From the NCBI RefSeq assembly GCF_041296265.1, contig NC_091693.1:9891001-9955000 (forward strand): 64,000 nucleotides of DNA. Direction: 5' to 3'. The stretch comes from Equus caballus. Its lineage: Eukaryota > Chordata > Mammalia > Perissodactyla > Equidae. Every line of letters starts with the position of its first letter. The stretch's first letter is position 1. Below the pieces are notes generated by a model. The model saw only the letters and a program-made list of their open reading frames with translations. It was not told where the DNA came from and did not search any database. Below are positions 14,823-35,839 of the stretch, piece by piece. The position numbers and the translations under genes were made by a program.

Positions 14823-15123
14823 GGGGACTTTCTGCTGCGCACGGAGGGAGGGACGGGGAAGGAGTGCGGAGGCCCCTCTCTCTCCTTCCCCAGCCCCAGA
14901 GCCTTCAGTCCCCAGACCGCTGCTTTCCAGTGCGGGTCGGGACCCCCAATGACAACAGGTCCCTGACTGATTCTGAGGAAGTAGGGAAGTGGGAGAGGTG
15001 CCGGAGGCCAGGGGGGGACCCTGCCATGGAGCCGACAGGAGGAACGCAGACGTCAGGAAAACAGGTTCCAGGTGTCCAGGGGCCCCTGAGCCCCAGGAAG
15101 GAGGAGGAGGATGAGCTCTCAGC

Positions 15124-24278
<9,155 letters not shown>

Positions 24279-24868
24279 CTTGGACGGGAGACAGGGAGAC
24301 ACGCACCCTTCGTCCCGCCCACCCTACGTTTAGACCAATTGCAAAGCAGCCGTCCTGCGGGGAACAAGCCAATCAGATCCTGGAGGTGGGGGCTGAAGAC
24401 AGTTAACTGAGATTGACTCTGTCGCTGCCCAATCGTCTTCTGTGCCCCGCCCCCTCGGTGTACGCGAGAGTCAGAACCCGCCAATCCCCGTCGGGATAAC
24501 TCCCGGAAGGGACTGGAGGCCGGATCCCGAGTGTCTGCGGAACCTTCTAGGGTCGGTGAGGTCAGCGGCCTCCCCGGGTTCTCCAAACCTTTCCGGACCT
24601 TCCCTCAGTTTCCCTTTTCCTCCCGTATGCTGATGAAGGCGTTTGGGTCCCCGATAGCCTACTCAGAGCGAGGCTAGATTCACGGAGGGGCTTTGTTAGC
24701 AGCATGAGGGGTTTGTGGCTAGACTGTCAGAGGAACTGCCTTAGATCGAATCAGGAGGCCCTGAGAGTGGGATGGGGAGAATCTGGACCTTCGCCCGACT
24801 ACGGCCACTGTTCCCTCCTCCTTTCTGAGTCTTTTATCCCCTAACGCAGGGACGCGGCAGGCGGCGGG
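24279..24868. promoter_or_regulatory. Divergent promoter of SARS2 and MRPS12
   Basis: 590 bases separate the two start codons, without TATA and GC-rich. Four CCAAT boxes occur in the same orientation (24335-24339, 24369-24373, 24429-24433, 24481-24485), with a GC-box-like ccccgccccc at 24446 and an ETS-like ccggaag at about 24504. In human and mouse the same two genes are also head to head. Joint control of two mitochondrial translation genes is the natural reading. Confidence 0.85.
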
Positions 24869-26491
24869 ATGTCCTGGTCCGGCCTTCTTCGTGGCCTCAA
24901 CACGTCCCTCGGTTATGGTAAGAGGCGAGGCTGGGTGAGGGTTATCCCCGCTGGGACTCGGGCGCCTGTGCTGCAGCCCGAGGGAGTCAATTTGGAATCG
25001 GGGATGGAGACGCGATGGGTTTTGGCGGAGCGCGGGCTGCAAGGGCAAGAGCGGAGAAGCGGGTGCGCTGAGGGCTGCTGTGCGCCCCTCCGGTGGGCGC
25101 CAGCGGTTTGGGTCAATGATTTCTTCGGCAAATCATTAACTTATTCCTGCCACTAACATCACATGCCCTCACTTATTCACCCTGCAAGCGCATTTGCCAC
25201 CCACCGAGGCTCACAAGGCACAGACGTGCCCCCCGCCTAGGGCATCTGGGCTAGCCTGACGTGTGTATCTCGTGGTCGCTCGGGAGGGAGACGTGATTGT
25301 GGGGCCCACGATACAGATGGGGACCCTGAAGCACTGCGAGGTGAGGCGTCTTGCTCAGGAGCACAGCACTAGGAAGAGGCTTCTAGGACTGGCTCCTCCG
25401 CTCTGAGGATGCTGCTGTAACCCGAGACATAAGGACGTGTGGAAATGGCCAGGAAGACCAGGACCTGCCCTGGATGTGGAGGGAGTGTGACATTCGGGTG
25501 TGAAAGGGCTTCCGTGCTAGTGAAGTTGCAGGAGAGCCCGCCCAGGGCCGTCACCGTCATCCCTGTGTCTCATTATTGGGGCCGAGACCCAGGAGATGCT
25601 CCGTGAACGTTGGTTGAAGAGAATGCAGGGCTGATGCAGTGGAGGAGGGAGAAAGAGATGGCTTTGCATCCGTTTTGGAGGTTCAGCTGACGACCTGTTC
25701 GCTGGGGCTGAAAGTGGATGTGACAGGAGGGGGCGCAGCAGTGACACCTCCCAGGACTACCCCGCAGGTCCCAGGTCCCAGGTCGCTGTGGGGATGGCAT
25801 GAGTTCACGCAGCTTCCATGCATAGAACGGGACGCACAGCGTTCGCTTTATGATGATGTTTATACAGCATTAAAATTAATACTCTCCTTGCAGAATAAAA
25901 TGAGTTAATTCATGTGAAATGGCTAAAACAGAACCTGACCCGTGGTGGTTGCTCAGTACCTGTTGTTATTCCCGTGATCTGTGAGGACCCCGGATGTAAA
26001 CCAGTACACGCTTGTCAAGCGCTCGGCGCGGAGCCGACAACCCCAGATTGGAGTCACTGGTACTATTATCTGTTCATCGGCTGGTAACCCTCCTGCGCCC
26101 TCCCGGTTGTGTCTCTGCAGGCCTCGCCCTGGCGCCCCGTCTCTGGGCCGCCCGCCCCATGGCCACGCTGAACCAGATGCACCGCCAGGGGCCCCCGAAG
26201 CGGCCGCCCCCGAAGCCGGGCCCCACGGCGGGCCGGCCGCAGCTGAAGGGCGTCGTCCTGCGCACCTTCATCCGCAAGCCCAAGAAGCCCAACTCGGCCA
26301 ACCGCAAGTGCTGCCGCGTGCGGCTCAGCTCGGGCCGCGAGGCCGTCTGCTTCATCCCCGGCGAGGGCCACAGCCTGCAGGAGCACCACGTGGTGCTGGT
26401 GCAGGGCGGCCGCACCCAGGACCTGCCCGGCGTCAAGCTCACCGTCGTGCGCGGCAAGTATGACTGCGGCCACGTGCAGAAGAAGAAGTGA
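24869..26491 (+). CDS. MRPS12: MRPS12, mitochondrial small-subunit ribosomal protein uS12m, complete
   Basis: Two coding exons, 24869-24917 and 26121-26491, phase-matched (G|GC), give 139 residues (human 138). The product is the mitochondrial form of bacterial S12 and helps form the decoding centre of the mitoribosome. The first 30 residues ([17 protein letters not shown], then [10 protein letters not shown]) are a basic mitochondrial presequence. The mature part carries the S12 signature [17 protein letters not shown], the loop where changes in bacteria give streptomycin resistance, and [13 protein letters not shown], ending [12 protein letters not shown]. The third terminal Lys is extra compared with human. 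Exon 2 is very GC-rich at third positions. The start is the first ATG after the divergent promoter and matches human. Confidence 0.97.
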
Positions 26492-26756
26492 CAGCGGCTG
26501 GGCGCGCAGCAGCAGCGCCGGCAGAGTCGCCACCCGCCTCTCTGGGCTCCTGCGGGACCTTGGGAAGCTAGGCCCGCTCGAAAGGCGGCTGGTCTTGGGT
26601 TCAAATCCTGACCCCGCCTCTCCCATCAGGACCAGCATTGGGTTAGAAAAAGGCGCGTCTGCCAGCATCCTTGGCTCCCGTGTATAGAGTGGTGGCGTGA
26701 AGGACCTCTTCTGCTGGGACAGGACACGGCACTGCCACCTGCAGGCAAGGGCTTGC

Positions 26757-26762
26757 AATAAA
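26757..26762 (+). terminator. MRPS12: MRPS12 polyadenylation signal AATAAA
   Basis: AATAAA lies 265 bases after the TGA. The 3' UTR before it holds a MIR-like word (gggttcaaatcctgacc) at about 26596. Confidence 0.85.
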
Positions 26763-26774
26763 CACAGACCCCCA

Positions 26775-27340
26775 GGGTTGTGATATGAACTCCTGCTCGC
26801 GGTATTCGCCCTCTGTGTGGTCTTGGCGACTGACACCCCTCTGGGCCTCAGTTTCCTCCTCCAGAAATGAGCTCCCCTCGCAGCATGCCCTTTGTTGGGT
26901 TTGGTGAAGGTCAATAGATGCTTTGTGTGCAAAGCGCATGCACGTGGCTACTGTTCTAAGCTCTGGAGTCAGGGGTGCGGCGCTGAGGCTGTTCCCCTTC
27001 CTGCAGGCCGGGCAGCCCCCCCCCCCCCCCGCCCTACTTCCGGGCTGGGTGACCTTGGGCAGGTCATTTGAACTCCGAGCCTGTTTCCTCCTGGCCTAAG
27101 TGGCATTGATAAGGGTGCCTGGGTGAGAGCCATTGGGAGAACAGCTGGGAGCCGCGTGGGAGCTGTCCCGTGCGTCCTTGTGGCCTCTCTGGGTTCTCAA
27201 AGCCGCCTCCATTTGTTGCATGCCACTTCACACACCTCCTGAAGTTCTCACTAGTGGGATCCTCCCACCAGGCCTTGCAGGATCAGAGCTGGGCTAGAAA
27301 GAACACCAATGACAGACAAAAATCCCCCCTCACTTCACAC
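26775..27340. other. MRPS12-FBXO17 convergent intergenic region with MIR and a C run
   Basis: About 26940-27115 is MIR-like in plus orientation (gggtgaccttgggcaggtc). A run of 15 C lies at 27016-27030. No gene is seen in the roughly 570 bases between the two polyadenylation signals. Confidence 0.55.
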
Positions 27341-27351
27341 CGAGCACCAGT

Positions 27352-27357
27352 TTTATT
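27352..27357 (-). terminator. FBXO17: FBXO17 polyadenylation signal AATAAA
   Basis: TTTATT on the plus strand; AATAAA on the minus strand about 730 bases past the FBXO17 stop codon. It faces the MRPS12 signal. Confidence 0.7.
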
Positions 27358-28087
27358 GAGCTAGTTTGCTGGCTGAGCTGAGCGGGGTAGGGAGCGGGAG
27401 CTCCCCTCTGGGCACGCCCTGCTCCTGGAGGCCGGGTGCAGGAGGCCGGGGTGTGGAGGAGCGGAGTGTGCTGCCCTGAGGCGGGGCAGGGGTTGGGGTC
27501 CTCGGCCTCAGGAATTCTGAAGGGAACAGCTCCAGCCTGGCCTAACAGGGTATGCTGATGGGCAGTGCTGGTGGAGGTTGCAGGGGCCCCACAGCTGAAT
27601 CCGAGACTCCTGGAAACAACAGAAAGGGATCCTTTGATGTCCCTGGTGGTCCCCTTAAGGGCAGACTGACAGATTCACCTCTGCTCCCTGCCAGCCATCA
27701 GCTTACCCCAAAAACACGCCGACAGGAGCCACTGGCCCAGCTTGTCGGCAGCTTCCTCCCCCATTAGAAATCCTGGTTTGGCCTTTGATTTGGCTCCGTC
27801 TACCCACTGACAGCCCCACGTGGGTAAACAGTTTGCAGGCAAAGGAACCGCCTCCGAGGTACCCTCCGCCCCCCACCGGGGGAGCCGTGAGCAGCCTGGC
27901 TGCATCCCTGTCTTTGCGTACAATGTGTGGGCCCCGTGCTGAAGCAGCAGCAAGTGGTGTTCCCTGGAGGCCACGTGGGAGCCCGCTGTCCACGGGCGTC
28001 CTCGGGCTCCCGGCTGCCAGCCACCCTGGGTGGAAGACGGTGTCTGGCGGAGGGCAGTGCTTCCCGGAAGGCACGCAGGCCGGTGCG

Positions 28088-31000
28088 CTAGGACAGGCGG
28101 ATCCTGACCCGCACGCTGGAGTGGGTCACCAGGGCGCCGTAGTGCCCCACCCAGGAACGCGTGTCCCTCCCGTACTGCTCAAAGGACACGTAGCGGATGC
28201 CCTTGCCGAAGTTGGTGAAGACATGGTAGACCTGCAGGGGGAGGAGAGCAAGAGGGTGAGGTCTGTGCTCCTCCACCGGATTGCAGATACTCCCCCCGGA
28301 ACGGGTGCCAGGCCTGTCCTGGTGCCGGGGAGACGGCGGTGAAGAAGGCAGCGAAAGAGCCCGCCCTGGTGAAACTGACCATCTCGTGGGGGACCAGGCA
28401 CTGGAGACGGATGGAAAGGGGCAGAGGGAATTCGGCAGGAGGGCGGGGTCGTAAATTGAGGTGACATTTGAGCAGAGACCTGAAGGAGAGGAAGGAGCCA
28501 TGGGGGAATCTGGAGGAGAGTGTTCCGGACAGGAACAGTCAGTGCAAAGACCCTGAGGTGGCAGCGTGCTGGGAGCAGAGCACGGGGAGAAGTAAGAGAT
28601 GAGGTCAGGGAGCTAACGAGCAGATCCTGGGGGTTCTTGTGGGCCAGGGAAGGACTTCGGCGTCTGGCTTTTCCATCTTTTGCAACTTTTTTATTGAGAT
28701 AAAACTCACCTAACATGAAATGCACCATTTTAAACAGTACAATTTAGAGGCTTTTAGTCTATGCACAGCATTATGCAACTATCACCACTATCTAATTCTG
28801 GAACATTTCCATCACCCCAGGGAAAAACGCTGAATCTGTTAGCCACCATCCCTCACTCCTCCCTCCCTGTCGGCCCCTGGCAGCCACTCCCTGTCTGGCT
28901 CTGCCTGTCCTGGACGTTTCACATAAACGCCGTCCTACACTCTGGCCCTTGGCCCGGCCTCCCGCACCTAGCAGGTTCCCCCGGTCCCTCCATGTGGCAG
29001 CGTGGGTCCAGACTCGCCTCCTTTCCACCAGTGCCTGGAGGGACTCTGAGATGGAGCCATGGAGGGTCACAACCAGGGGAGACGTGTGACCTGACTGCCT
29101 TTTCAAGGGGATCTTTCTGGATGCTGTGTCTACATGGTGGGGGGTCAGGGAGGAGATGAGGAGTGGAAATGAGACCACTGAAAGGTTGTTTCGATAAGTG
29201 GGGTGCAGTGATCGTGATGGCTAATGCTCGGGAGCCAGCCTGGGCTTGGGTCAGGCCCTGCACGCTTCTGTGCCACTCTGGGCCAGAGCTGTGCCTCAGT
29301 TTCCTCAACTCTAGAAGGGGCACAGTGTGAGGACTTGCGTTCCCCGCTGCATTCCCAGCACGTACAGCAGTGCCCAGTACACGGTAGGCGCTCAATAAAT
29401 GTATGCAGATCAGCGAGGCTGGTGTGCTAATGAAATGAGTTAATGCACAGCGCCTGGGCTGTGATAAGGGCTCAGAGATGGTTGGGGGTTCTGGATGAGA
29501 GCCGAGGGCCGCCCCTGAGCAGAGTGAGAGGTGGGGTGCACCCCTGGGCGGGTCGGGGGCAGTCTGGAAGGCGCTCTGGACCCACCTGCCGGCAGCCTGG
29601 CTCCGTCCACTGAAGGACAGGGTTGGGCGAGGCCGAGAACTTGACCACTTCGTTCTCGTACACGTCCAGGAGGCGGACCCGCAGCCGGTAAACGCAGCCG
29701 CAGTTCTCTCGGGCGCCCCACCTGCCGGGGGGCGGGAGGACGGTGAGCCTGGACGCCCCCCACCACCCTCCCACGTCTCTAGGGTGGGGAAGGAGGCTGA
29801 GGGCTGGGCCTCCCTGCGCCTGGACGAGGGTCGCGCCCCCGATGGCGCAGATGGGGGGGTCTGGCTGGGGAATCTGGAGGAGGAGCCAGGGCATAGGAAT
29901 CTGGACGCTGTGGGGGAGGAGCCAGAGTCCCAGGGAAGAACCTGGATTTTCGGCGGGGGAGCAGGAGCTTGAAGGAAGAGCCCGAATGCTTTGGGGAGCA
30001 GCGGGGTGCTCTGGAGAGGAGGGGGCTTGTGCTTGGCCCGCAGACTCTGAAGCCGGCCAGCGCCCCCATCCCAACTCTGCCGCTCAGTTCTCAGGACACG
30101 GGGATCCCTTCCCTTCTGAGGCCGTGGGTGTCCACAAGCCCTCAGGGTCAGCCTAAGTTGCCGACTATGGGGGTGGAGTGGGTGAGAGAGGCTGGTCTGT
30201 TTCAGACCAAGCGAAGCCCGTCAACGGCTCCCATGTCAGCGACCCGGGTACTGCTGGGAAGAGGGGGTGGGGCGACGAGTGCAGAGTGAGGGGTCTGGGC
30301 TCCCCAAGGCTCCGCCCCTCCCTGGCTCTGCACCTCTGAGAGCATCGCTTCCCCTCTCGAAGCCTCAATATGAAGCGGCAGAGTAATGGGCCAGCCCATG
30401 GGGTTGATGGCGGCGGGAAACGAGCGCCTCTTGCAGAACCGCTGCCAGCACCACAGTCGGTGCTGGGGGCAGGTCGCCAATCTTCACTCACCAGTCGGCC
30501 ACACAGATCTCGATCTGGGCGCTGTCCAGCAGCTCCTGCCACACCCCCTCCATGACCAAGTCGACAAGCTGTCTCTTGAAGCACCATCTGCGAAGTGGAG
30601 ACCATGGGGGAGCGGGGGCAGACAGTCACAGCCTAGAAATCACCTCCTCCAAGAACTCCCTCCCCCCAACCCTATCTTCGGCAGCCCCTCAGGGTTTGCT
30701 CTACCAGCTAAGATGGATGATGGGCTGGGCAACCCTGTTGGCCTCTGCAATCCCCTCCACCATTCTCCCCGCTGCTCTGGGCTCCAGGAGGCTGACTGCT
30801 ATGCAAGCCTACCCCTGATATTTGTGGGGACCGGGACATGGGTACCAATGGAGGCCCACATTGAACGGGGCATTCTGGGGCTTCTGAGAGTGTGGGGGCC
30901 CGGCTGTGGGGCTGTAGTGCCTGCAGAGATGGTCTCCCTTCCTCTCCCTTCCTGTTGGGTCAGCAGTGGGAAGCTCCAGCAGAAGATGGAAGGGAGAGAA

Positions 31001-33953
31001 GAGAGTAAAATCAGGGTATTTACCCTCCCGGCTCCCTCCCAAGGGATCACTGTGGACTGCTGTGTGCCTCAGGGAAAGGGCACAGCTCCGAAGTGGCCTC
31101 TCCTCAGAGCCTTCTCTGTCTCACATTTCAGTAACTTCCCCGTGTCGGCTCCAGGGGTGGCGATGAGCTTCCCCAATGTTACTAGCCCGGGCTCCTGCAG
31201 TACCGCCTGTGGTCTGCCTACACCTTTGAACACTGTCCTCCCCCTAGTTTGAATGTGCCATAATAATAGAAATAGTGCAGTGCTGGCAGAAGAAGTGATA
31301 AACTGGCCAGTGGAACGGAACCCAGTGCTCAGGGACAGACCTAGGTATGCAGAGGAACTTGACAAATGATAGAGGCGGCACCGCCAGTCCATGGGCAAAT
31401 GGATGGATTCTTTAGACGATGCTGTGGCGAAAACTGACTGAATCTGTGGAGGGGGGAAAACTGGACCTTTCCTAACACCACGTTCAAAGGTGGATTAAAG
31501 ATCTAAATGTGAAAGGTAAAACTATGAGGTTACCAGAAGAAGGTATAAGAGAATTTTGTTAGGCTATAAGCGTGGGGAAGGGTTTTTTAAACAAAATTTC
31601 AAAAACAAATTCTAGAGCGAAAAAAGAGAGAGGTGAATTTGATCATATGAAAATAACAACAAAGAACACCACGGACACAGTTAATCCAGATGGAGAGTGG
31701 GAGATTTCCACAGTGTTCAGGATGGACGAGGGACTGACAGGTAGAATCTACAAGGAATTCCTGTATATCAACAAGAATAAAACATCAACCCTAATAGGAA
31801 ATATGAACAGGCAATTTACAAAAGAGGGAATCCAAAAAGCTAACAAGCATATGAAGAGATGCTTGATTATTAGGAAATCGAAACATGCAAATTAAAACAG
31901 CGATGAGATATCACTTCACCCCTAATATACTGGCAACTACTAGAAAGCTGGATAATGCCACAAGAGAATGGTTGACTATGGGGCGAGAGACAAGGAAAAT
32001 GGTTGTGGGGTATGAGGGTAGAGAGAATCAATAAATCAAACGGTTCTGATGGCTTCATAGCATTTATCACAATCAGCAGCTCTGGAGCCAGAACCCAGAT
32101 TCCCTGGGTTCAAATCTCAGCTCCACCATTTACTAGACGTTGGTTAGCCTCTGTGCCTCAGTTTCTTACTATAAAGTGCAGATAATAACAGTCTCTACCT
32201 CACAGGGTTGTTGCCAGGATTAAGAGCTCTATGCAAAGCATCTGGCATAGAGTAAGTCCTGTTGTTTTTTTTTTTTTTTTAAAGATTTCATTTTTTTTCC
32301 TTTTTCTCCCCAAAGTCCCCCAGTACATAGTTGTATATTCTTCGTTGTGGGTCCTTCTAGTTGTGGCATGTGGGACGCCGCCTCAGCATGGTTTGATGAG
32401 CACTGCCATGTCCGCGCCCAGGATTCGAACCAACGAAACACTGGTCTGCCTGCAGCGGAGCGCGCGAACTTAACCACTCGGCCACAGGGCCAGCCCCAAG
32501 TCCTGTTGTTTTTGCTGTTATTTTACTGGTTATGTGTGTAATGTCTTCCCCCACCCTACAATTAAAATGTAGATGAAAAAAGAGCAGGTTCCTGATGTTG
32601 CCGCATTTTCCTTGTGTCTCTGGCATATAAAACAGTGCCTGGTACCTGGCAGGTCCCCAACAAATATTCGTTGATTGACTGCCTGAATAAATGAGTGAGG
32701 GAAGGAGAGGATGAAGGTGGGTGAGGGTGAGGAGGATGATGGGGTTGGGTCCCCCTCCCTCCTCGGAACCCTTGCCCCAGGGATCAAGGGCCACTCACTC
32801 GAAAGAAGTCACGAAACAGGTCTGGGAAGGCGCTCCCGGCACCCGTGTGAGGTTCTTTTCCACGGCCCAGCCGTTCCCGCCGTGCTCCACCTCCCAGCCT
32901 CTAAAGCCCTCTGTGGGATACAATAGGGTTGAACACAAGGGATTCTCCCGCCAGCTCGTCCGCAGAGCCCGCCACCACCCAATTAGCCCCGCCCACCAGC
33001 TTCTCCCAGCAGCCTGCATTCCTGGTCCCACCCCACCACCCCGTCACCCAGCCCTGCCCATCCTCTCAGCTTCCCCTCGGCCCCACTCGGCCCCATCCCC
33101 TGTTCCACCTCTCTTCAGCCTCTCAATTTACTGGGTTTCAATCCTGGCCCGCCCGCGGCTCCTTCTACCAAGACCCCATCCTCTCCCACCACAGCACCCC
33201 CGGCTCCTCCCTTGGCCCCGCCCACTCCTCAGTTCCCGTCCCCAAGGCCTCTCAATACATCGTATATTTCCATGCAAGCTCCGCCCCCTCCAGCACCCAA
33301 TCGGCTTCTCCCTAGCCTTCCCCTTGGCTCCTCCCTCTTTAGCCACGCCCACCGAGCCCACTGTCCCAGCACGGGGCCATTCCGGCCGCGGCCCCGCCCC
33401 CTGGCTCCGCCCGCTGGGTGTCGCCCATCCATTTGGTGTCCCTCCACCGCCTACAGCCCCCGGCTCCACCCACCCAGTCCGTCTCTCCCCCAGCCCCTGA
33501 GGGGCCTCGCCCGCCCACTTTCCCAGGAGCATCTTTCCTGGACCACGCCCCCCGGCTCCCGGCCCTGGCCCCGCCCCCTCCCAGGCCCCGCCCCCGGTAC
33601 CCACGCTCTCCGCAGGAGTTGAAGATGAGGTTGCGGCCGAGGGGCGCGCGCAGGCAGTAGCGCGCCAGGGCGCAGAGCGGGAACTCCTCCTCGTCCTCGC
33701 CGTGAGGCGGGCAGCGCTGGGCCGCCGCGTACAGGGCGCGGCCCTCGGCGCTGCGGTCGCGGGCCAGCTGCAGCAGCCACACGGTGGGCCCGTCCACCAC
33801 GTCGCGCCACGCGCGGCACACCGGGCGGCAGCGCAGCACTAACGCGCGCGGCGGCACGTGGCTCAGCACCTGCACTAGCAGCTCCGGGGGCAGCGCGTCC
33901 AAGGCTAGCGGCGGGTCCGCGGGCAGCCGCCGCCGCGAGGGCCGCGCGCCCAT
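28088..33953 (-). CDS. FBXO17: FBXO17 (FBG4), F-box only protein 17, complete coding region
   Basis: Five coding exons: 33953-33605, 32910-32799, 30587-30492, 29721-29586 and 28231-28088, in phase, encode 278 residues, the same as human. It is a substrate receptor of SCF (SKP1-CUL1-F-box) ubiquitin ligases in the FBG/Fbs subgroup. The F-box is at about 16-62 ([27 protein letters not shown]). The C-terminal FBA domain (about 95-275) forms the beta-sandwich that in FBXO2 and FBXO6 binds N-glycans of misfolded glycoproteins. Recognisable FBA pieces are [39 protein letters not shown] and [13 protein letters not shown]. Residues 257-258 are Ser-Trp, where glycan-binding relatives have Tyr-Trp. A 3' splice acceptor (CCTGCAG) ends 17 bases upstream of the ATG, so at least one non-coding exon lies further upstream, probably in the CpG island near 52.7 kb. 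Confidence 0.96.
28370..28570 (-). repeat. Antisense L2 fragment in FBXO17 last intron
   Basis: Contains ggtgacatttgagcagagac and ctgaaggagagg, the antisense L2 words I remember. Old and decayed. Confidence 0.6.
28675..28940 (-). mobile_element. Antisense L1 3' end fragment
   Basis: tttattgagataaaactcac, gcaccattttaaacagtaca, gcaactatcaccactatc and cctgtcctggacgtttcaca match the reverse of an L1M 3' end. Confidence 0.75.
29220..29410 (+). repeat. MIR fragment
   Basis: Ends with gtacacggtaggcgctcaat followed by aaatg, the MIR/L2 3' end; the middle has tgcctcagtttcctcaac. Confidence 0.65.
31235..31960 (+). mobile_element. L1 fragment (ORF2 tail), plus strand, in FBXO17 intron
   Basis: Contains ggcaaatggatggattc, ggattaaagatctaaatgtg, aggcaatttacaaaagag and aaacatgcaaattaaaacag in L1 ORF2 order. 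Decayed and truncated at both ends. Confidence 0.75.
32075..32253 (+). repeat. MIR SINE, interrupted by an ERE
   Basis: Good MIR order: agctctggagccagaaccca, gggttcaaatctcagctcc, gcctcagtttcttac, tctacctcacagggttgttg, ctggcatagagtaag. Its 3' end (gctgttatttta) resumes after the ERE at 32514. Confidence 0.8.
32270..32497 (-). mobile_element. ERE SINE, antisense, long-tail subtype
   Basis: Runs from a T stretch through gtacatagttgtatattctt to cacagggccagcccc. It is flanked by a perfect 16-base target duplication aagtcctgttgttttt (32254-32269 and 32498-32513), splitting a MIR. Confidence 0.95.
32935..33600 (-). promoter_or_regulatory. C-rich (minus-strand G-rich) cluster of GC boxes in FBXO17 intron
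   Basis: At least eight GC-box or CACCC-like words (ccccgcccac, ctccgccccctcc, ccacgcccacc, ccccgccccctgg, ccacgcccccc, ccccgccccc) lie in the intron just downstream of the first coding exon. Function is not shown; it could be an extension of a CpG-rich promoter or simply GC-rich intron. Confidence 0.4.
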
Positions 33954-33969
33954 CGCCGGCCGCCGGAGT

Positions 33970-34400
33970 CCTGCAGGGCGAGAGGGGTGGGCGGGTCAGG
34001 GTCGTCTGGCCTCCCTCCACCGCTCCTCCCTGGACGCAAGCCCGCTGCGGCTGGACCGTGACCCCACCAGGTACGTGGGCCACCCGGGACTGACAACGGC
34101 CGCGAAAACCAGGCAGCTAGTTCCGGCCACCTGGCTCCGGAGGGCGATCGATCGGCTTCTCCCCAGCTTTCCCCCTGGAGCAACAACCCCCTGGCCTGAC
34201 CAAGACCCCCACCGGGACTGCTAACCATGGCTCCCATCCCTGGCCGGCGCACTCGTGTCAGGCTAAGCACTTTATAGATGACCATAAGCACACTGAAGAC
34301 CCCCGAGAAAGACCCAGCGGGGAGGAAACCACTGTCACCCCATCCCCCAACCTGTCCCAGCTCCTCAGGCCTTTGGAATTCATGACCTGTCTTCAGCAAA
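33970..34400. other. Start of the long 5' intron of FBXO17
   Basis: The polypyrimidine tract and CAG acceptor at 33971-33995 (minus) precede the first coding exon. No further exon or repeat was recognised here. Confidence 0.5.
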
Positions 34401-35710
34401 ATCTATTTCCTCAATCTCTTGACTGGACGTTCTTGTCACCTTCGTGCTCTAATCAGAACCCAGCTGTCCTGTGGGCCTTCCAAGTGGGGAAATCTCCTTG
34501 CTCCTTGGTGCTGCTTCCAGACCCTTCTCCCTCCATCCTCCCCAAGCTCCCCAGCTATGAATCTCATCATCAGAGCAGATTGTTGACTACCCCACGGGGT
34601 GCATCATCTGCTGACCCAGATCACTACTTCTCACTTCTCCAGGCTCACTGTCAACATTCTTAGTCATTTCACATCCAGGTAGATGATCCTTCCTTCTGTC
34701 TCCTGCCCCCCTCCCCCCCTTTCCTGACCTGCTCTCCTCTCTGTCCCCCCCTCCCATGGTCACACCTAGACCTTGTCTCAATAACGACAGCATCTTCAGA
34801 GCCTCAATCTCAGGCATCTCTCCACCCGTCTCCTCTCTTTCCAGCTCTCTCCCCGCAATGCCCTAGACCCCCACTGTCCTTCCAGCCCACTGGGGTCTGC
34901 CACCCTCTGTCTCTCCCTCCTTTTCAGGCCCCTCATCCCCTCACATCCTCATTTCTTCCTTATGCAGCTTAACTTCCTTGGTTTCTTTGCATACCACATC
35001 GCCTCCTCTGGCTTCCTCCTACACAAGACCCTGGTTAAATCCAGCCCCCCCGTCTACCTTGTGCCTCTCCCACCCAGTTTAAAGCTGCTGAAGGACAACA
35101 CACAGCTTCACTGGCTGGTCTCCCTTCGAGTTTATGAACTTGACCCTCGAGTGTGCCCCTAATGCTGCCCAGTCATCAGGTTTACATTTTTCTTAGGCCC
35201 TCGCTCTTCCTCTCTGTAGATAACCATTTCACACCAGATCAGGAGTAAACCCCCAAGTCAGGTCCTGGCCCTCCCTGCCCAGAGCCCTCGTCTGGCTCCA
35301 TGTCATTCAGGGGAAAGGCCAAGTCTTCGCCGTGGCCCACAAGACCCCTCACGATCTGCCCCCATCGCCTCCCTGCCCTCATCTCCCCCTCACTCACTCT
35401 GCCCCAGCCACAGCGGCCTCCACACCTCAGGGCCTTTGCACAGGCTGTTTCCTCCACCTGGATCCAGAGGATTTCTTTGCTCGCCTCAGTGCTTCCTTCA
35501 AGTCTTTGCTCGAATGTCAGCCTCTCCACGAGACCTTCCCTGGCCACCTGATTTACAACTTCTGGGCCTCACGACCAGCCCACATTGTAACCACCACGAG
35601 GGCAGAACTGTTGTTTCTTTCACATACTGCAAACCACAATGTCCACAGTGGATCCTGACATAGAATAACTGTGCGATAAAGAGATGCTAAATGAACGAAC
35701 GAATCGTCAC
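34400..35710 (+). mobile_element. L2 LINE 3' part, plus strand
   Basis: About 1.3 kb of pyrimidine-rich sequence with the L2 order: catttcacatccaggtagatg, tggctccatgtcattcaggg, cagggcctttgcacaggctg, acgagaccttccctggccac, ccacgagggcagaac, gaacgaacgaatc. It is an ancient element, long for an L2 copy. Confidence 0.75.
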
Positions 35711-35839
35711 ACCAGAAGCCCACTGCGCAGGTGAAGATGCGAGGCACAGTGAGGCGAAATCCCTTTATTTAACAAGAACTCAGCGATCAGCCCAAGATCT
35801 AGTGCAAAATTCGTTGATTTCCCTGTTTGGGGCAGAACA

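Noticed and set aside
33128-33604. Gly/Arg-rich minus-strand frame next to FBXO17 exon
   Set aside because: It is intronic GC-box sequence read as protein; the true exon ends at the donor at 33605/33604.
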